Shown piece after piece: positions 61,613 to 64,000 of a stretch of 64,000 nt of DNA. Below the pieces are notes generated by a model. That model had not been told where the DNA came from and searched no databases. It saw nothing but the letters and a program-made list of their open reading frames with translations. Source of the DNA: Fibrisoma montanum. Lineage in GTDB: Bacteria > Bacteroidota > Bacteroidia > Cytophagales > Spirosomataceae. Each line of letters begins with the position of its first letter. The first letter of the stretch is position 1. Location of the stretch: the NCBI RefSeq assembly GCF_003583365.1, contig NZ_QXED01000004.1:310001-374000 (forward strand), written 5' to 3'. The position numbers and the translations under genes were made by a program.

Positions 61613-62027
61613 ACCCGTTTGTAAAAATTGTATGACCTGAAAAATTATAAACGACCTGAATTTTGTCTTAAATTAATAGGGTTCGTTGATACAATAGCCA
61701 GCCTTTTACTCAAATGCCTTATTTCTGGTCCGAAACGCTGAATCAGGGCACTGAAAGAACAGCCGGCTACCGGCATTACGACCAGAAGACCGTTGACAAG
61801 TCATTTCCCCCTACAACGTCTGAAAAAATTGTTGAATTACGTATACCCCTGTCCATGAATCGATTGGTTTTCCGGCTATAGACTGTTTCTGCCCTTCCGC
61901 TACGTTGGAATAACGGCAGCAGTCATAAGCTCATGGTAGCTGGTCTCTACGATAGCGTTCGCCTGCCCGACGCTGAACAAAGTTATTTCAGGCGGGTTGC
62001 TTTTGTAATACGTAACTACCTCTTTAT
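61613..62027. other. 415-base divergent intergenic region
   Basis: Lies between the PmoC-like gene (-) and the P-type ATPase (+) starts. It contains an A/T-rich stretch near 61640-61680 that probably holds the minus-strand promoter, and a 55-codon open frame at 61714-61881. No consensus promoter was identified with confidence, and no copy of the twin palindrome is present. Confidence 0.5.
61714..61881 (+). CDS. Possible small ORF (55 residues)
   Basis: ATG at 61714 to TAG at 61881, beginning MPYFWSETLNQGTERTAGYR. It has no obvious ribosome-binding site and no known domain. It is in the same direction as the ATPase gene. It may be chance or a decayed gene end. Confidence 0.2.
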   Translation: MPYFWSETLNQGTERTAGYRHYDQKTVDKSFPPTTSEKIVELRIPLSMNRLVFRL

Positions 62028-64000
62028 ATGCCGACCTCTACTACTGCCCCTCTCAACGTACCGGAACTGCCACACACTTTACCGGCCGATCAACTGGTCA
62101 GTGCGTTGACCGTTAATCCCAAAAGCGGCCTGACCGGCGAGGAAGCCACCCGGCGGCTTGATCAATATGGGCCCAATGCGCTGGAGGAAGCCAAACGCGA
62201 AAGTGCTCTGAGCATCGCCATTCGGCAATTCAACAGCGTTATTGTCTGGATTCTGGCGGCTGCGGCTATTGTGTCGTTCCTCCTGGGCGAAACCGTTGAA
62301 GGGTGGGCCATCATCGCCGTCATCCTGATCAATGCCATCACCGGATTCGTACTGGAGTTCAATGCCAGCCAGTCTATGGACGCGCTGCGGAAAATGGACA
62401 CCAATCCGGCGCGGGTCTGGCGCGATGGCCGTGTCCACGAAATTTCGTCGGAAGACGTAACGCTGGGTGATATTCTGATGGTCGAAGCGGGCGATCTCAT
62501 AGCCGCCGATGCCAGCCTGCTGGAGGCTAACCAACTGCAGGTTGACGAATCGGCACTGACGGGGGAGTCGTTGCCGGTCGAAAAAGCCACTGCGCCTACC
62601 GCCGAAGATGCCCCCCTGGGCGATCAGCACAACCGACTGTTCAAGGGAACGGCCGTAACGGGCGGCAACGGCCGGGCTGTCGTGACGGGTATCGGGCAGC
62701 AGACCGAGCTGGGGAAAATTGCGACGATGGTGGAGCAGGCCGAGCGGACGGCCACCCCGCTGGAAGCAAAACTCGATTCGCTCTCCAAAGTGCTGATCTG
62801 GGTAACGGTCGGGCTGGCGGGCTTGTTTCTGATCGTTGGCCTGATCCGGGGCGAAGAAGTGCGGCAGCTGATCGAAACCTCCATCGCGCTGGCCATTGCG
62901 GCCATCCCGGAAGGCATGTCGGTGGTGGCTACGATCGCCCTGGCCTACGGTATGCTGCAATTGGCCGAGAAGAAAGTCATCGTAAAGCGACTGTCGGCGG
63001 TTGAAACACTGGGCGGGACCAACGTCATCTTTACGGACAAAACCGGTACGCTGACGCAAAATCGTATTGAAGTGCATACCATCCAGCTTCCGGACGCCCG
63101 GGCCGATGTGGACGTACAAGCCGACGACCAGACGCTGAACGTAACAAACGGCGATGCGCAGATTACCGAAAGCGACGTGTACCAGCGGCTGGTGCTGGCG
63201 GGGGTTCTGGCCAACAACGCCGATTACAATCCCCACGATACGGATACCAAAGAAGTAGGCGATCCCGTGGAGGTAGCCTTGCTCAAGTTTGCGTACGCGG
63301 CTGGTCAGGACCCGGATACCATCCGGGAGCAATATCCGCGCAAAGCCGAGAAACCGTTCAGTTCCGATACCCGCATGATGGGAACGCTTCACCAGACCAA
63401 CGACCGCTACATTGTGGCCGTCAAAGGGGCCGTGGAAGAAATCATGGATCGCTGCCCCGATATGGATGAGGCTCTTCAGCAGGAGCAGCGTGACATCTCG
63501 GAAAAAATGGCGGCCGATGGGTTGCGGACGCTGGCGTTTGCGTACCGGGAAATCGACGAAAAACCCGGCGACGATTTTGCCGATAATAACCTGACGTACC
63601 TAGGGCTGATCGGTTTTCTGGACCCTCCCCGTACCGAAGTAACGCCCGCGCTGGAATCCTGCCGCGAGGCTGGTATCAAAGTAATCATGGTTACGGGCGA
63701 CCACCCCGCAACCGCCCTGACCATTGCCAGGCAGGTGCACCTGGTCGAACCCGGCGAAGAAATGGCGCTGACCGGCCGTGACCTGAAACCGCTCGATCAG
63801 CTCACGGAGGAGGATCGAAAACGACTGATGGCCTGCCGGGTGTTTGCCCGGGTCAGCCCGACGCAGAAACTGGACATGATCGATCTGTACCAGCAGCAGG
63901 GCGATATTGTCGGGATGACCGGCGACGGGGTCAATGATGCGCCCGCCCTGAAGAAGTCCGACATTGGCATCGCGATGGGGCAGCGTGGCACGCAGGTGGC
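62028..64000 (+). CDS. P2-type cation-transporting ATPase (3' end outside window)
   Basis: A partial ORF of 657 codons running to the window edge. It is a P-type ATPase of the Ca2+/cation P2 class: N-terminal cation-ATPase domain (GLTGEEATRRLDQYGPNAL), first helix pair (~70-110), TGES actuator loop (DESALTGESLPVEKA), IPEGM in helix 4, phosphorylation site D337 in TDKTGTLTQN, KGA nucleotide motif and GDGVNDAPAL hinge. It lacks the CPx motif and N-terminal metal-binding domains of copper P1B pumps, so calcium or a similar cation is more likely than copper. The C-terminal helices are missing because the window ends. Confidence 0.93.
   Translation, partial: MPTSTTAPLNVPELPHTLPADQLVSALTVNPKSGLTGEEATRRLDQYGPNALEEAKRESALSIAIRQFNSVIVWILAAAAIVSFLLGETVEGWAIIAVILINAITGFVLEFNASQSMDALRKMDTNPARVWRDGRVHEISSEDVTLGDILMVEAGDLIAADASLLEANQLQVDESALTGESLPVEKATAPTAEDAPLGDQHNRLFKGTAVTGGNGRAVVTGIGQQTELGKIATMVEQAERTATPLEAKLDSLSKVLIWVTVGLAGLFLIVGLIRGEEVRQLIETSIALAIAAIPEGMSVVATIALAYGMLQLAEKKVIVKRLSAVETLGGTNVIFTDKTGTLTQNRIEVHTIQLPDARADVDVQADDQTLNVTNGDAQITESDVYQRLVLAGVLANNADYNPHDTDTKEVGDPVEVALLKFAYAAGQDPDTIREQYPRKAEKPFSSDTRMMGTLHQTNDRYIVAVKGAVEEIMDRCPDMDEALQQEQRDISEKMAADGLRTLAFAYREIDEKPGDDFADNNLTYLGLIGFLDPPRTEVTPALESCREAGIKVIMVTGDHPATALTIARQVHLVEPGEEMALTGRDLKPLDQLTEEDRKRLMACRVFARVSPTQKLDMIDLYQQQGDIVGMTGDGVNDAPALKKSDIGIAMGQRGTQV

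Noticed and set aside
62079-63392. Long open frame on the minus strand (437 codons)
   Set aside because: It lies wholly opposite the P-type ATPase reading frame, which shows TGES, DKTGTLT and KGA motifs. The antisense translation has no known domain and is rich in His/Arg/Gln, as expected of a shadow.
62028-64000. Copper-exporting P1B ATPase linked to the PmoC-like genes
   Set aside because: It lacks the CPx motif and N-terminal metal-binding domains, and has IPEGM and P2-type features.

Overview
The window is a chromosomal segment of a Gram-negative Bacteroidota bacterium, most likely a Cytophagales member of the Spirosoma type. Signs of this are a type IX secretion C-terminal sorting domain, gliding genes gldD and gldG, DUF1573, capsule-assembly Wzi proteins, a fused alpha/beta 2-oxoacid dehydrogenase E1, and promoters of the Bacteroidota form TAnnTTTG. 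No tRNA, rRNA, CRISPR array or transposase gene was found. The first 20 kb look richer in A+T than the rest (judged by eye).

Region 1 (1-19.1 kb) builds the cell surface. It holds two family-2 glycosyltransferases, three paralogous secreted beta-roll fibre proteins with ~17-residue repeats and coiled-coil tails, a small T9SS-sorted protein, a nucleotide-sugar glycosyltransferase, a Wzy-like polymerase, two GT4 glycosyltransferases, and a polyprenyl-phosphate sugar transferase flanked by two Wzi-type outer-membrane proteins. Region 2 (19.1-25.8 kb) holds a serine-hydrolase lipoprotein, an alpha/beta hydrolase, a prohibitin-like SPFH protein, a DUF1573 protein and the E1 fusion. Region 3 (25.9-32.7 kb) is a partial respiratory complex I operon, nuoI-J-K-(2OG oxygenase)-L-M. 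NuoI carries a long Pro/Ala tail with six copies of one motif, and nuoN is absent from its usual place.

Region 4 (32.9-44.9 kb) is envelope and metabolism: gldG, a SRPBCC protein, a zinc alcohol dehydrogenase, lptD, an N-acetylmuramoyl-L-alanine amidase, an MlaD/MCE protein, an acyl-CoA carboxylase beta subunit and an SDR. Region 5 (45.2-47.7 kb) has an SPW-VKOR-SPW fusion facing a split VKOR + SPW pair. Region 6 (47.9-58.5 kb) has gldD, small unknowns, an AIM24 protein, gltX, ridA, a DUF2064 glycosyltransferase, an App1-type phosphatase, a membrane TPR-HTH regulator and a tandem pair of LolA-like proteins.

Region 7 (58.6-64 kb) is the most interesting. Two minus-strand genes encode a 407-residue membrane protein whose D-x3-H-x12-H and D-x3-H-x13-H spacings match the two metal sites of the particulate methane monooxygenase subunit PmoC, and a 563-residue protein with a PmoB-like layout: signal peptide, predicted N-terminal His, beta domain, two membrane helices, His-rich beta domains. 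They look like a distant, undescribed copper membrane enzyme system. A divergent P2-type cation ATPase runs off the window end. Several intergenic gaps hold long perfect hairpins or dispersed repeats, and two genes (nuoJ, gldD) appear to take their GTG start codon from a dispersed repeat.
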